Assembly: GCF_041734735.1 (NCBI RefSeq)
Contig: NC_134894.1
Span: 56,447,905-56,511,904, forward strand
DNA: 64,000 nt
From: Babylonia areolata
Taxonomy: Eukaryota; Mollusca; Gastropoda; Neogastropoda; Buccinidae
Reading direction: 5' to 3'
Part shown: one piece after another, positions 23,161-35,903 of the stretch
Position numbering within the stretch: the stretch's first letter is position 1
How the letters are laid out: the number at the start of each line of letters is the position of its first letter
Notes under the pieces: model-generated
Database searches by the model: none
What the model was told of the DNA's origin: nothing
Seen by the model: only the letters and a program-made list of their open reading frames with translations
Program-made: the position numbers and the translations under genes

Positions 23161-23567
23161 CTCGAGAATCCCGGCAGAGCTCAGTTCAGCCACAGCACTC
23201 ATTTGTTCAGGTTTCATGGGGACACGAAGCGGTTTGGTTTTATGGTTTTGAATGACGAGAGCGGGATTCGGACACACCCTCACAGACACAAAAGATGGGA
23301 ACATCAGGAAGAGCCCTTTTCCAGTGTATAAAGGATGGGTGTCACTCTTCCTGATCATCCGATCCAAGGGGCATATATTGTTACTTCCCCTGACACCATT
23401 TCATCACAGAAGTAGTGCTGAGTGCAGGGGTAACGGTTTGCCATATTCATTTATCCCAATACTGCATTTACTTAGGATTTTGACAAGCATGTAGCTTAAT
23501 GTATTACTATTCAAAGACCCTCAGCAAATGTACACATTTTGGTATCTTATCCTTTTTTCTTTTCCTT

Positions 23568-23571
23568 TTTT

Positions 23572-23605
<34 letters not shown>
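23568..23605. repeat. Poly-T tract
   Basis: About 38 T in a row, preceded by TTTTC repeats. No SINE body is recognisable beside it. Confidence 0.9.
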
Positions 23606-23608
<3 letters not shown>

Positions 23609-24497
23609 AATAGTCTGTACGTATTAAATTTCAGCAAGGGAAGAATTTCGTTGCAAATTTTAGGTCTGTTACTGATTACTTATTCCCCAATAAAATGTTG
23701 AATCTAAGAAAATGAATAAAATCGTCAGTGTGTCTCAAAGGGGCATGAGAAAACAGTCCAGACTTAGGTTCGCTTTGTTTCACTCAGTGAGTCACTGCGA
23801 CATCGTGCACCCGTCAGTACGGTTTGTCTGGTGAATGAAAAACCGCTATTTCCATTGTAAATTACTTTAAGTAATGTGGGGAAGGGCAAAATTTTGCATT
23901 CTTTTCGTAGGTTCACAAAATAAACTGCTTATTCATTATATTGAAATAACTGTTTTATGGTATGTTAATATTTCCTAATATCTTGATCCAAAATCTGGTA
24001 ATGTTTTATAAATTTGACGAATTGCTTTGATATATCTCAAATGAAGCATACAATGCAAGCCAAAAAGATACTAATACAGAGGTGACGTTTACCGGCCGCG
24101 AGGCCTAAGGCAAAAATGCCAGTCCCTATTACTACTACATCTTTGGCAATGACGTGACATTAGGTGTTTTCTTTTTTTCTTTTTTTGTTCTTTTTTTGTT
24201 TTTTTGGCTGTCGGAATGATTTAAATATACACATGCAGAATATACAACAAAGGTACAGCTGAACTTGTTTTCAGTATGTATTCAGCATGAGAACAATTCT
24301 TTTTTTTCTTTTTAATTTATCACTCAATTGCTGCCAATAGACGAAAATATTACACACGGTAGATAGCAGAGTCCGGGTTTATTAACTTCAGGAACAACTA
24401 AGGACAACTGATACATGAAACATTGAAAGGGGGTAGCTTTATTATGACATCTTTTCCATGAGCTGAACGGTTTACTTCCATTCTAGTTTGACGAGTT

Positions 24498-24925
24498 TTT
24501 TTGTTTTGTTTTTTGTTTTTTTTGCTGCCCCATCTGCACCGTTTCAGTGGCATTACTCCCACGCCGCTCATTTAGATTCCCCCATACACGGCCACACCCG
24601 GATTCGTCACATTTCCAGCGTCGGCAGTCCGCAAGGAACCATCGATGTTGGGTCTCCAGGAGGCCACACACCAGAGGAGACCCTGCACTGCTGCTGAGTC
24701 ACTTCGGTAGTGTTCAGTGGTGCCTGTTCTGATTTAACGTACTTAGGACACCACCTACTAAGCACCCTACTAACGACAATAATGGCTTAGTCGCGGAGCC
24801 AAACTGAGTGAACGCCCCTCCCAGAGTGGAGACCGCCACCACGTCCCTCAAACAGCCCCCCATGAATCTGTCGACACTGAAGACATTGACAGGACTCAAC
24901 CCAAGCACTGAAGTGGATGGGCATT
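24498..24925 (-). mobile_element. SINE family A, 5'-truncated copy
   Basis: Shares the 3' two-fifths of the full-length family A copies, with the A tail (T-rich on plus) at 24498-24530. Contains CACCACCTACTAAGC, CCCATGAATCTGTCG and GACAGGACTCAACCC. The tRNA head and middle are absent. Confidence 0.85.
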
Positions 24926-25289
24926 AGTCTGACGAGTTACCAGGACTTTAGTTTGAGATTTTGTACACACACACATAGGCGAAGCACCGGGGTACAGCAG
25001 TCGTAGAAGGCACTCAGGGGTTCCTTTAGGATCTAAATTGTAACCCGTTTCCGCCACTAAACATTCATTTGGACTGTGTTTTTGTGTGTTATGTGGTGGA
25101 TTCCATGTGAATATCTCGCATTTACTTCACCAAGCACCCCCTTTTTCAATGTTACAGGTTGTGTGAGTGCGGATGGCTGTTAAGTGTGGTGTCTGTGCGT
25201 TGTGTGGAGTACGTACACAGTTGACATTGCGCAAGATTGTTATATATCTATAATAGTGATTTATTCTCAATATGACTATTATTGTTACA

Positions 25290-26587
25290 AAGTTATGTAC
25301 TGTTGGACAGACCTTTGAACTGGCACTGTCGGACGGAGAGCACAGACACCAGTGACGGGGCCGACCACCGTGGACGGTGCAGGACTGCAGAACCGATTGA
25401 GGGAAGACAGTGGTGACCCTGGACAGTGCCACCTGTCATCAAGGCCAGCTCGATACCACAGGCTGCCCGTGCAAGTCCACCATTCTCAACAGGTCAGTAA
25501 ACTGTTTTTCGCGGCATCACCCTTCAACGTCCCCCGTGAGAATTCCAGGGGTCTTAAAGTATCACCACCTTCTGGAAATTCCGTGCTCTTTATTTCTGCC
25601 TTTTATCTTCCTAAACTCTTTTTTTTCTGCCTTCCCAGTCCATTCCCCTTTCTTTTTACTAGCAAGTCTTACACTTTTGTTCTCTTTTCCGCAGTCCATG
25701 ATGTACGATCTGTGCTGTTTTGCTCTGGCGATTAGGTAGTGAAATGTATACACTGTAGTGTTATTTGCCAATATGGTCTTTTTGTGTACTTTTTGTTTGG
25801 CTTTGAAGTATTGTTGCTGTTTTTTCCTTTTTAACAAGTTTTTTTGTAATCTGGGGACGATACGTTAAGCGGGAGGGCTGACGTCCTAAGCACGACCTAG
25901 CCCCATTTGCCTTAAAGAAGCTAAATGGTTAGAATGTTATGAACTGTGTTTGTGGGTTTGTCTTCGTGTGCGTGTGTTGATGTGACAGTTTAGTTATGTT
26001 GACGTGGTTGAGCATTTGTATGGTTTGACAGTCCTGATGTGGCTCTGTGCCGGTCGTCTGGACTATAAGCAACAATAAACAAATAATAAACCCTTCAACG
26101 GAATGGTCTGTCTTGGGGAGGGGGCTGAAAGGAATGTAAACTCCCAAGGAAGAAATCCCACAATGCCTCTAATGGTTTCGGATTTTTTTTTCTTTATGCT
26201 TTTCCCGTCATGGTATATACCATTTGACCAATCACCACTGACCACACACACACGCACCAAACATAAAAGAAAAATACCTTTACCCACGATGGTGAGCAAG
26301 AAATTCCATGGAGTGCTACTTTTAAGGTGTGTGTTTTAATGTTTTGGGTTTTTGTGTGTGTTTTGTTGGTTTGTTTGTTTTTTTTAGTGTTTTTATCATT
26401 AATGGAAAGTAATCTATTTCATATACTGAATTTTGTCTGTTCTCTGTGCAGAGTTAAGCAGATAACAAGACTCCATAGGAGACGCACCAGAATGGAATGG
26501 GCCCAAACAGCTGTGACACAGTACGAAGGGGAAGCAACCAGACCTCCACATGTGGACAGATGGACCTCGCAAAGACCCTTCCGGTGA
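25290..26587 (+). other. Unassigned plus-strand pair of splice-like exons
   Basis: A Cys-containing frame (DSATCHQGQLDTTGCPCK, STILN) ends at donor-like CAACAG-GTCAGT near 25491. A strong acceptor (TTGTCTGTTCTCTGTGCAG) at 26452 would continue it in frame (RVKQITRLHRRRTRMEW... to a TGA at 26585). No family recognised and no start exon found. It could be a small gene, a non-coding transcript or chance. Confidence 0.25.
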
Positions 26588-28019
26588 TTGTGCCGAGTTC
26601 CACCTTTACACATGTTCTCACTGTTTGTCCATGGAAGTTTGCTCGCTGTACAGTGTACGGTCAATGACCCCGACACATTGTCTGCAGGATGCACACTGTG
26701 GCAGCCCATTGGCATCATGTGGTGGCCTTGTATCGTGAAAGGAACCAGGACTCCAGTCAGGCAGTGTTAGTGTATACAGCGGTTGTATGGGGCATAGTGT
26801 ACGGGGACAGTGGTTCAGGCGTCGTGTATGGCAAGCATGAGATAGAAACTTGGTTAATTTCTCTGAAGAAGGAAGGGGGGTTTAAGAGGGAGCAAGTCCG
26901 ATTAGCATATTCGTGCGGCCACTCTGTAGCCTCTTGATAGTTTGACTCTGTGCCGTTTCGCCGACCCGCCTTTGTTCCCGTTTCGCCTACTCGGCCTCTC
27001 TTTATATATGTATATATAAATGCACACGCGCGCAGGCACATACACACACATTCAATTCATACATGGACGAGATTTGTTTTTAATGATTGCGTGCAAATAC
27101 TACTGCTCGGTAGACCTAAAGCAGAGGCGAGTATAAGGTACACAGACGAAAAAAATGAATGCTTGGATTGAGATGTCTCAGATTTTGGACGACGCATTAC
27201 AGGTGCATTTGAATTTTGCCATCTGCTGCCATGCACATAAACAATAGAATGTGTATAATTATGTGCGTGTGTGCATAGTGTATTGTCAAGTATGTGTGGT
27301 TTCTATCACTTTACTTTTTTTTCATATGAAAGGAACTGGTCTTGTAATAGTACGTAGGTGAACTGAGAATTGGCGTATGTGATCACCAATTTAGTTTTAG
27401 GAGAATCGGAGAGACAGAGGCTTGCGCTGCACTCCATGGAGCAGCTAAGGGAAGGCCACATGGCATTGAGACTGGAAAGGTTCGGTGCCTGTCATCTGCT
27501 GTCAGTCCGTGCGGTGACAGCGTCGAGTCTACTGGAAACAAATTTTCTTGTAAAATAAATTTCCCAAACAACTGGACACTGTTATAGAATGCGTGGCCAG
27601 GTGTAATGCCATCCAGGTTTTTCAGAAAAATGTTAAAAGTTCTCGCGACCGTAGACGCAGTGATTTCATCAAGTTGGTCTGGGCTCGGCATAGGAAGGTC
27701 TATTCTTCCGCCGCTTTCAATCTTCCACGAAGTGTAGCCTTCCTATTCAGTGGAGGAAGAAAGGGAAATCAGTGTAAAGTATGTACAAATTTGCTAATCC
27801 ATTATTTTGTCTCTGTAGTGTATATTGTTCAATGCATGCTTGCACATGGGACCATAGTTTGAAATACTTGTACCCAGGCCACCGCTTAGGCCTTGTAGAG
27901 ATAACTGATGATCCGGGTGAGACGTCTTCTGCTTGGACCCCGTGCTACGCAGGAGTGGACTATCAACCTGTGGACGGAGTCGGTCATTAGAGTCGTGTCA
28001 GTGAAACTGTAAAATCGAA

Positions 28020-28364
28020 ATGTTTTGCCTTTATCCAGAAATGACACAAACAAAACAGTGCCCGTGTTGTGTTAAGACGGAGAAACACCGTGACGGACGA
28101 CCAGCATCGTGTAGCACAAGTGGGTGCTGCTGCGTCACTGAACTGGATCCCCAAGGACTGTCCGGATGTCACTGCACCCCTTCCAGACGGACGATTCATT
28201 GTTGGTCCTCTGCTTTACATGTTATGAACAGTGGAGACGCTAATTACCCGTTTGAAGGACCTGTGCAGTGCGGGCAACGTCAGAAGCCAGTGTTTCGGAC
28301 GATGCTTTGCATGTTCAGGGGAAATACACTAAAGAAAAGTTCGTTCTTCAGACAGTCGCTGTGA
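28020..28364 (+). other. Unassigned Cys-rich ORF
   Basis: 114 codons with an early cluster KQCPCCVKTEKHRDGRPASC then STSGCCCVTEL and SGCHCTP. The clustering is unusual for noise, but no domain is recognised and no splice context was found. Low confidence. Confidence 0.2.
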
Positions 28365-28933
28365 CTGTGCCAACAGCATGGGGGAAAGGGGGCTGCTTTT
28401 TTCTCCAACAGCCCTTAGTGTCTCAGATTTGACACTTTTTGGCCCAGTTTTAGCGACTCTGCAACAGTAGTTTGACATCGACTGGAAAGGGGAAGCAGGA
28501 AAAAGGTGCAAGTGGAAAGTTCGCCAGCTTGAAAACTCGCGCGTGTTTATTTCAGGGGGGTGAGAGGAACAGTAGAGCGATTCTGACCGTTTAAAAGCTG
28601 GTGCACTTCCCATTCGCCTTTCTCCTGTCTAATCCTGGTTTTCTGAACATCGTCTTTGTTCACCACCCAGTGGGGTACGGGTGCTAGTCCTTCGTGTTCT
28701 GAGTCAGGCAAGTGGAACATTTGTCAGGCTTGGATGCATTGTCATTGAAACTGGACGATTCAGTGGTCCTCATCTAGAGTTTCAGGGATTAAAGAGTGAC
28801 GGGAGGGTGGGGGCCACTGGGTCGTGCATTTTCAATGGCAAGGCCATTTTACTCTCCACGGAGACTAGCTCCCGTACCCGCTTCTGAACACAAATGAGGG
28901 CACTTATAATTGGTAAGGTTTTTAAAATTGTCA

Positions 28934-29217
28934 TTTACTAGGGGGAGGAACGGCATTTTCACAAAGTTGGACTTAGTATGAAAAAGCAGTGCTCTTCCTC
29001 CCCCTTTTTTTTTTTTTTTTTTAATTATATTCAGTATTTTTAGTTTCAAATGTTGCAAGGTTGATATTTTTGTAATTTGAAATTTATGAAATAAATTGTT
29101 TGACATTCACATTTTGTCTGCTTTTTAGAAAATTTTTTTTTTTTTTAGGGGAGGAATGGCCGACGCAAATATACTAAGTCCAACTTTGTGGTTCGGTCGT
29201 TCCTCCCCTAGTAATTT
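28934..29217. mobile_element. Foldback/MITE-like element with subterminal hairpins
   Basis: The two ends form an inverted repeat. The left end has TTACTAGGGGGAGGAACG and ACAAAGTTGGACTTAGTAT; the right end carries their complement ending CGTTCCTCCCCTAGTAA. Each end is also a smaller hairpin, because AGGGGAGGAA and TTCCTCCCCT both bound the ~65-bp terminal block. The middle is AT-rich. No transposase. The class is unknown; a TA dinucleotide borders the right block. Confidence 0.6.
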
Positions 29218-29306
29218 TGTTTTTCACATCACACACACACACAATCTACATCCATTCAGCGTTGTTTATTTTCCAAAATCAAACCACCAAGGGTTATGGA
29301 TCTTAT

Positions 29307-29567
29307 TCAATGAACAAAACGAGTACATTGGCATGCACACAAATCATCGCAAAAGCAAAATGTTGGCTTTGGTAGTCCATGATTCATCCACGAGCCTCCA
29401 GGTCTTGGGAAACACCTGGGGTGATCTTCCAGTGACGGGTCCTGCCTCATGTAGATGTACCCATTGGGTACATGGTCTTGATCACCCTGGTGGAAGGCCC
29501 AAATGAAGACCACATTTGAATGCACGAGCGTAACGTCAAATTTGAAAACTGCACACTGAGCGGCCAT
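29307..29567 (-). CDS. Hypothetical small Cys-rich protein (86 residues)
   Basis: An ATG in a good context (AAAATGG) opens 86 codons: MAAQCAVFKFDVTLVHSN, VVFIWAFHQGDQDHVPNG, a middle with RCFPRPGG, and a Cys-rich end FCFCDDLCACQCTRFVH. About 40 nt after the stop the minus strand has AATAAA (near 29262-29267). No family recognised. No upstream exon or promoter identified. It may be a real short gene, the last exon of one, or a retrocopy fragment. Confidence 0.3.
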   Translation of the reverse strand: MAAQCAVFKFDVTLVHSNVVFIWAFHQGDQDHVPNGYIYMRQDPSLEDHPRCFPRPGGSWMNHGLPKPTFCFCDDLCACQCTRFVH

Positions 29568-30179
29568 TTTAGAAAGCTAAAGTCACGTACACTGAGTGCC
29601 AACCCCGAAATTTCGAGTTCTCTTCGCTAGACAAGTGTAAGCGGATCGTGTGTACGATCCTCTGAAATCATGGACAACACTTGTGCGAACTTTTCCACTG
29701 AATAAACCCTTGACGCCCAACTGCACACATGTTCAGAAATGACTGACCTTGTGTATTGTGACTTGCTTCAATCAGTCACGTTCCCTGGAAACTATTTACG
29801 ATCGGACCAGAACATTTTATTAAGAAGAAAAAAACACGAAAACGAACCTAGCAAACGTCAAAAAAAACCTTAGTGATATCGGTCCACCGTTCTATTCTTC
29901 AGCAAATGTTTTCACTGAGAACTTCGTTGAACAAAGTAAGCGTGGGTCGGTATGGCTGGCACTTCTGAGTCATGCTGCAAATGAGAGAGCCATGTCAGGA
30001 AAGAAAAAAATCAAATTTTGATGCTGCAAAACTGTTTACAGTAACAGCAAATTTGGAAATAGCAAACCGGACCTGCTTTTGTTTTGTACACTCGTCATTG
30101 CAGATCTGTTTCTCGTTATTAACACTCAAAGTGGACCAAAGGTATGGACATGAAAGGGAATACAGGCCTAACTGAATCA

Positions 30180-30645
30180 ACATGGATGAATACAGACCTA
30201 GTCATTGTGTTATGTATACTAAAAAAAAAAAAAAAAAATCTGGACAATCAGCATGGGGTAACAGGCCAAGTCACAGCACAAAATCTGGACAACATGAGTT
30301 AAGTACAGGCCTGGACACTAATAGTGATGATATCGTTATTATATTGGGAATACAGACCTAGCCACCATGAAAGCTGGACAGCAAGATGAGGCAATACAGG
30401 ACAAGTCAATGAATGAAAACTGGATATCAACATGGGGAAATACAAGCCTATTTACTGCATGAAAACTGGAAATTAACATGCGGGAAAAATACCCAGTCAC
30501 TGCATGAAAACTGGATATCAACATGGGGAAATACAAGCCTATTTACTGCATGAAAACTGGAAATTAACATGCGGGAAAAATGCCTAGTCATTGCATGAAA
30601 AGTGGACATTAACATGGGAGAATGCAGTCCTAGTCATGTAGCACC
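30180..30645. repeat. Degenerate ~50-60-bp tandem repeat
   Basis: At least six imperfect units built around GCATGAAAACTGGA, ATCAACATGGGG and AATACA(A/G)(A/G)CCTA. Two adjacent units at 30408-30475 and 30504-30570 are nearly identical; others are diverged. Confidence 0.75.
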
Positions 30646-30999
30646 AAACCTCAATGTTTCCCTAGCACTAACAAAAAAAAAAACAAAACATTTACTCGTT
30701 TCTGGATGAAACATGTTGCAACCAACACACTGACACTGGAAATTGACCGTGTAAAATATCGTGCCAACTTTAGCTCGCATAATACTCAATATATGTGGCA
30801 GTCGACAACTGGATATTACAGCAGCAAGTTGACATGTCTAAGTGAATCATTTAAGTGTCTTGCAATTAATTACGCAATTCTTGTTTGTTACCATTTACTG
30901 AACAGCCGAAACTTTTTTTTTTTACAGGATACAGTGACAAGTTCTGCAGTCCTATATGTTTCGATTGGCAGTGTTTCATATAATAAACGTCTGCTCACG

Positions 31000-32321
31000 T
31001 TCGAAAAAAAATCGTTTCAAATTTAATTAGGATTACAAGTGGCTCTTTGTTGCAATCTTACTGTCCATGTTTGGTTCGCTGTTTAGTTTTCCTTTGAAAA
31101 TTAAAAAAAAAAAAAAGTGTAAAGAAGTGAACTGATGAAGAGGGGGGGAGGGAGATTTTCATCTAAAATCACACGTGTATATAGAACGTACAACTTCAGA
31201 ACGAACACGCCCGAATGTTGCAAGGGAGAGATCGATCAAATGAAATACCAGCTGCGTGTCACTTGTAACAAATGCAATCACGCGCTGAACTATTTTGGTG
31301 CCAACGCGACTAGTTTGTCTTCATCCTGGTAACCACATCCACAGACACTCCCCCTCTGCTCCCCGCTCCCCACCCCCTCGGCCTCCCACACACGCAAACC
31401 AGGACGACGGATCCAAACATGTGCAACACTTTCCGTGTGGTCACTACCGTTCCGCTTTTTGACTTTGATTCCTGGACGAGTGTTCTTGGAGTGGAGTGAA
31501 GTGCTTAAGAGGCGGAAAGGGTTTAGGGGGGTGGGGGGTGGGGGCAGAGGAGTGCCGGTGGTGAAAGGCAGAAGAGGAGGAAGGAAGGGAGGGGTCGATG
31601 TGATTGATCGGAGCCGATGGGTTGTGGCAGATCGACGAGCCGTATATCAGACGTCACGCTTGCTGGGACTTACCTATGTGTGACCGATGTTCGCTTGATG
31701 AAAAAGACACTGTTGGTCTTTACATATTTATCTCCCTCTCATGTTCATGACGGGGTGAATTGTGATTTTCGTGTACGATCCTTAACCAGAAAGAGAGGGA
31801 GAAGCAGAGTGTGTGTGTGTGTGTGTGCGCGCGCGCGGTCATCAGCGGTGTTCACGAACATAATTCATAATCCATAGCCATCAGGCTATGTTAGCCTGCA
31901 TATATGTATATAGGTGTACATTCTGACATGTTTGTCGTATTGTTTAAACAGGCCACTCACTTGACTGTTGATGAACGCTCATGTGTCGCTGAACCCCCTC
32001 AATCCCCCCTCCCCACCCACCCACCCACCCTCCCTCTCTTCCCAGACTACCACAAAACTAGTTAGCTAAATAAGCTTAAAGCTACTAGCGAGTAAACAGA
32101 CTAGTATTACTGTCCATGAGTTAGGCAAACGACATCCGTCCTACCACATAAAACGCCAGGTAGAGTTCCAGAAACACTTTCTGACGTAATTCGTTTACAA
32201 CCCTCAATGCGAACATAAGATATGGATAAACGGCTTATCGCTAGCATCCAGACTGAATCTGTTACGTGTTGTAAAAGGCGCCGTGCTTAACACATCCATT
32301 CCATCGGGCATTTAAGTAGAA

Positions 32322-32357
<36 letters not shown>

Positions 32358-34170
32358 GTGTGAAGACGTTGGGAAAGACCCGCTCACGGCCGGGTGACTC
32401 ACGTTTGCGCTTAAGACCGCGGGAGGTCAAACCAAACATTCCCGGTTTACATAGTTCCTATGGACACCTGAAACACTCCATGTGCATGGATGTCAGTTTG
32501 TGCTGTGTTTTGTTCACTTGACAGTTGACTTGTGTTACCGCCTTCAACAAAGTAAACAAAGTAAAATGGAGTGGGGCGGGTGAATGTTTTGTATGCGTCT
32601 CATCACGAAAGGAAATTAGCATTCTTCCCAGACGGACAAACATTGGCCAACGCATCAAGTGATAAATTCAATAGACTTTACCTTTGATTTTCGTTTCTTT
32701 AGTTTCTTAACTCATACTGATTATAAGTTTTGATTCTTTCCGGCTACAAATGTCTGAAATAAATGTCTGATTAAGTATCAAGGAAGCATTTCCTCAAACA
32801 TCTGGACAGACTATGCCTCCAAGGGCGCAAAATGACGGTGGTTAATGATAAAACTGTTGAGGAATTCACTGCCAACAGACGACAAACATGCAGATTTCCG
32901 ACCTCTTTGTTACACTGTGCCCACTGTCTCAGTCTCACACTGGCAGGGAAACCGGCACGTTGTGAGGTTAATGGGCAACTATTGTGTCACCTGTGTGCAC
33001 ACTAGAGAACACGGATAACCTGTAAGAAACAGGAGGCATGTTCTGAGGGGGAAAGGTGGTGGATGGGCACGTTGTGGTATTGGACAAGATGGGGGAGGGG
33101 TGGGGGACAGTTACAATGAGAAAATGGATTCTTGAGAAGAAATAGGCACATTGTGCAGAAAATTGTCACATTACGAAAAAGAAAAACAAACGAAAAAGCG
33201 GATATATAATATGAAAATTTGACTCTCTTGAAGAAAATGAGCATATTGTGAGGAATTGGTGCCCGAGTTCTGAAACTGTTTGAAAATAATAAATTAATGA
33301 AAAAGTACGAGAAACGAACGTCCTGGGGAAGTGGACATCTACAATCACCCCACTTTCTTGCCGTTATGCGTAAAAGGGTAAAGTGCTTGAAAGCGGGCTG
33401 TTACTGTCCCTAAATGCGAGCTGACACGTACTGTTTTTCGTTGCCGGGCATCAAAATTCACGTGTAGGTCTGAAGGCGGATTTCCACAATGTGACGACGT
33501 CCGCGAGTCGAGCATTACCAAAGTCAGCGACAGCCTTTCACATTAAAGATACGATCTTCACCTTTAAACGAAAGATGCACATGGTAAGATAAACCAATTA
33601 TGCATAACTTGAGAAAAAGAAATGAATTGCTACCGAGAATGACATCAAATGACGTTTTGAGGAACATTAATAATATATGTCGATGTAAAAAAATAAAATA
33701 AAATATTTTTAAAAATCCTATACACGTAATGATAATAGTTCCCTTAGCTAATGAATGGTGGATTGCCCCTTTGACAGGTCTTGCCCCCAGAGACACCCCG
33801 GCTGAATCTCGCTATACTAAATGGTTCGGTTCGTGGTTCCTGGTCCGCGCTCCACTTGTTTGCAACTGTTGAACAAACAGTGTGCGGGGGTGAACGTTAA
33901 TAGTCAGTCCTCGCTGCCGTGCTTTCCAGAAACTGGATCTGTATTAAGTGTGTTGACCGAATTGACGGGGCAAGGCTTTCCTTTGTTCCCAGACACCGTG
34001 CTGGTCAAACAAAGGCCGAATCGATGCCTGACAATGTGACTGAGCTCTGTCCTTTGTGCTTTCTTTTGCTCTCATCGATAAAACCACCACGTAATTTAGG
34101 TTTCGACTTATTCCATGCTTTCGACATAGTCGCGGCTATAATCATGCGCTCTTGGACACACAGGTCAGTA
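31000..34170. other. Stretch with no recognised gene
   Basis: No supported exon or repeat family on either strand, apart from a CA run at 32323-32355 and a GT/GC run at 31809-31838. If the signal-peptide exon at 35.85 kb belongs to the Shisa-like gene, this is its intron. Confidence 0.45.
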
Positions 34171-34174
34171 TCTA

Positions 34175-34300
34175 GTTTCAGTATGTCAAAGCGTGCGGAC
34201 TGATCCATGTACGCTACACCACATCTGCTTTGAAAATAAAATGGAGCAGATGCTTGAACCAGTACGCAGAAACCCTACGCGTTTGTCAGACTTTCAGAGT
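34175..34300 (+). repeat. Repeat family F, degenerate copy
   Basis: Resembles 53749-53870 through TACGCTACACCACATCTGC, GCAGATGCTTGA and ACGCGTTTGTCAG-like landmarks. Confidence 0.55.
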
Positions 34301-34679
34301 TTACCATAGGTTTGTGTAAAACATTAACATTACATGAAATAATATTCAAAGAAAAGTAAATATATCACAACACGATAAAATGAAAGACGGGTAGAAGGCA
34401 AATGACAAATAAGGAACAGTCTGCCGACAGTGTTGGGGCCTTTTCAACAGCGACAGTAAGCTGTAATCTCACGGCCTGACAAAAGGACTAAGTTTCCGCA
34501 AACACATTAACAGAACCTTTTTTTTTTTAATTCCCTTCTTTGTTAAGAATATAGAAAATAACAGGTGGGTTTTTTTGGGGGGTTTTTGTTTTGTTTTGTT
34601 TTGGTTTTTAATGCCGCCACCCCTCGTCAAGAAATGCCAACTTTTATGACGCGAGAAACCAAATATGAAGCAGTTCCCG

Positions 34680-34697
34680 CGCGCACGCAAGCACGCA

Positions 34698-34755
<58 letters not shown>
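34680..34755. repeat. (GCAC)n/(CA)n microsatellite
   Basis: GCAC tetranucleotides run into a pure CA tract. Confidence 0.95.
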
Positions 34756-34758
<3 letters not shown>

Positions 34759-35222
34759 AAGGCAGAAATGGGAAATGTTGACAAATATAAAATGAAAAAG
34801 GATGGATTTTGTTTCATGCCCCGTCACGCACTGGTGATTGTAGACATTAAAATTTTAGTTCAAGTGTTGGATTTTTCACATCTGAATGTTATCCAAAAAA
34901 CAATGAATGAATAAATAGGTAGGAAGAGGGTAAACAGAAAAAGAGGAAAAAAAAAGAATGATCGGTTGAAAAGAGGATATTAGATGCATCACAGCATTTC
35001 CAGACGGTGTGGATACTGGTCATACCGAAAGCGCCTCTGCCATCCCCACTCAGAGAGAGATAAATACCTATACTGCGGTGTTTGTTGAGCGCTTTTTTTC
35101 TTCTTTTTTTTTTAAGGGGGTGAGTATGGAGGAGTGGCGGATGATGCTTTTCTGAACGTCCAACAAAACAGCAATTTTTGCCATAGTGAAAAAAGTGCTT
35201 TCGCTTTTTCTTTTTATATTAA

Positions 35223-35225
<3 letters not shown>

Positions 35226-35272
<47 letters not shown>
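35226..35272. repeat. (AT)n microsatellite
   Basis: About 23 AT dinucleotides. Confidence 0.95.
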
Positions 35273-35274
<2 letters not shown>

Positions 35275-35507
35275 AAACAAATGTCATTTCTAGACTAATA
35301 TCAAGCATCGCTACGTAATGATGTCCGAGCGGTTTCCGCTCTAATCGACAAACGCAGCTGCATGGTAGCCTACACTCTGAAGCTTTCAACAACTACGTGC
35401 TGTTGGTTCAATTTCTTGATGGTCAATAAGAGTGCTCAATGTCTGAAAACGAACTTGCAGTCCGAACTTCCGTTCTGCAATATCACCCTGGCCCTTCCAG
35501 GCCTACT

Positions 35508-35648
35508 ACAACTACGACTACTGATGCTGCTGCCACCACTACCCATACTAGTACTGCTACTACTATTACCACCATAAGAACTACTACTACCTCTACTACG
35601 ACTACCACAAGGACTGCTACTACTGCTGCTGCTACTACTACTGCTGCC
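35508..35648. repeat. Imperfect (ACT)n/(CTG)n trinucleotide tract
   Basis: About 140 bp of ACT/ACC/CTG triplets. It gives Thr-rich, Leu-rich or Ser-rich frames that are compositional artefacts. Confidence 0.85.
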
Positions 35649-35849
35649 GGCCAACACTACCAAAACAGATCAAGTTATCAACAAATGATAGAAAAATAAA
35701 TACCTAAGTAAATGAATAAATAAATGAATGGATAAATAAAGATGAAGCGTATTCAATACATTAACAAGAATCCTCTGAAGAGCGAGGTTTCACGTTTAGT
35801 ACCGGTCAAATTGCCATTAATCATCACCACACACACCCATGGAACTCAC

Positions 35850-35903
35850 CTGGATCAGAGTGCTGCAGAGGAACACCTGAGTGAGGGCCCATGGGACTGG
35901 CAT
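35850..35903 (-). CDS. Candidate signal-peptide exon
   Basis: On the minus strand an ATG opens 18 codons, MPVPWALTQVFLCSTLIQ, ending in phase 0 at donor CAG-GTGAGT. The hydrophobic core ALTQVFLCSTLI fits a signal peptide. Phase 0 would join in frame to the Cys exon at 20353-20292, which also starts in phase 0 and lacks a signal peptide. This would make a 15-kb first intron, possibly with an undetected exon between. It could instead begin an unrelated gene. Confidence 0.45.

Noticed and set aside
31640-31680. Minus-strand donor GTAAGT as end of a missing Shisa-like exon
   Set aside because: In the required phase the codon before the donor is TAG, and no acceptor or Cys-bearing frame precedes it.
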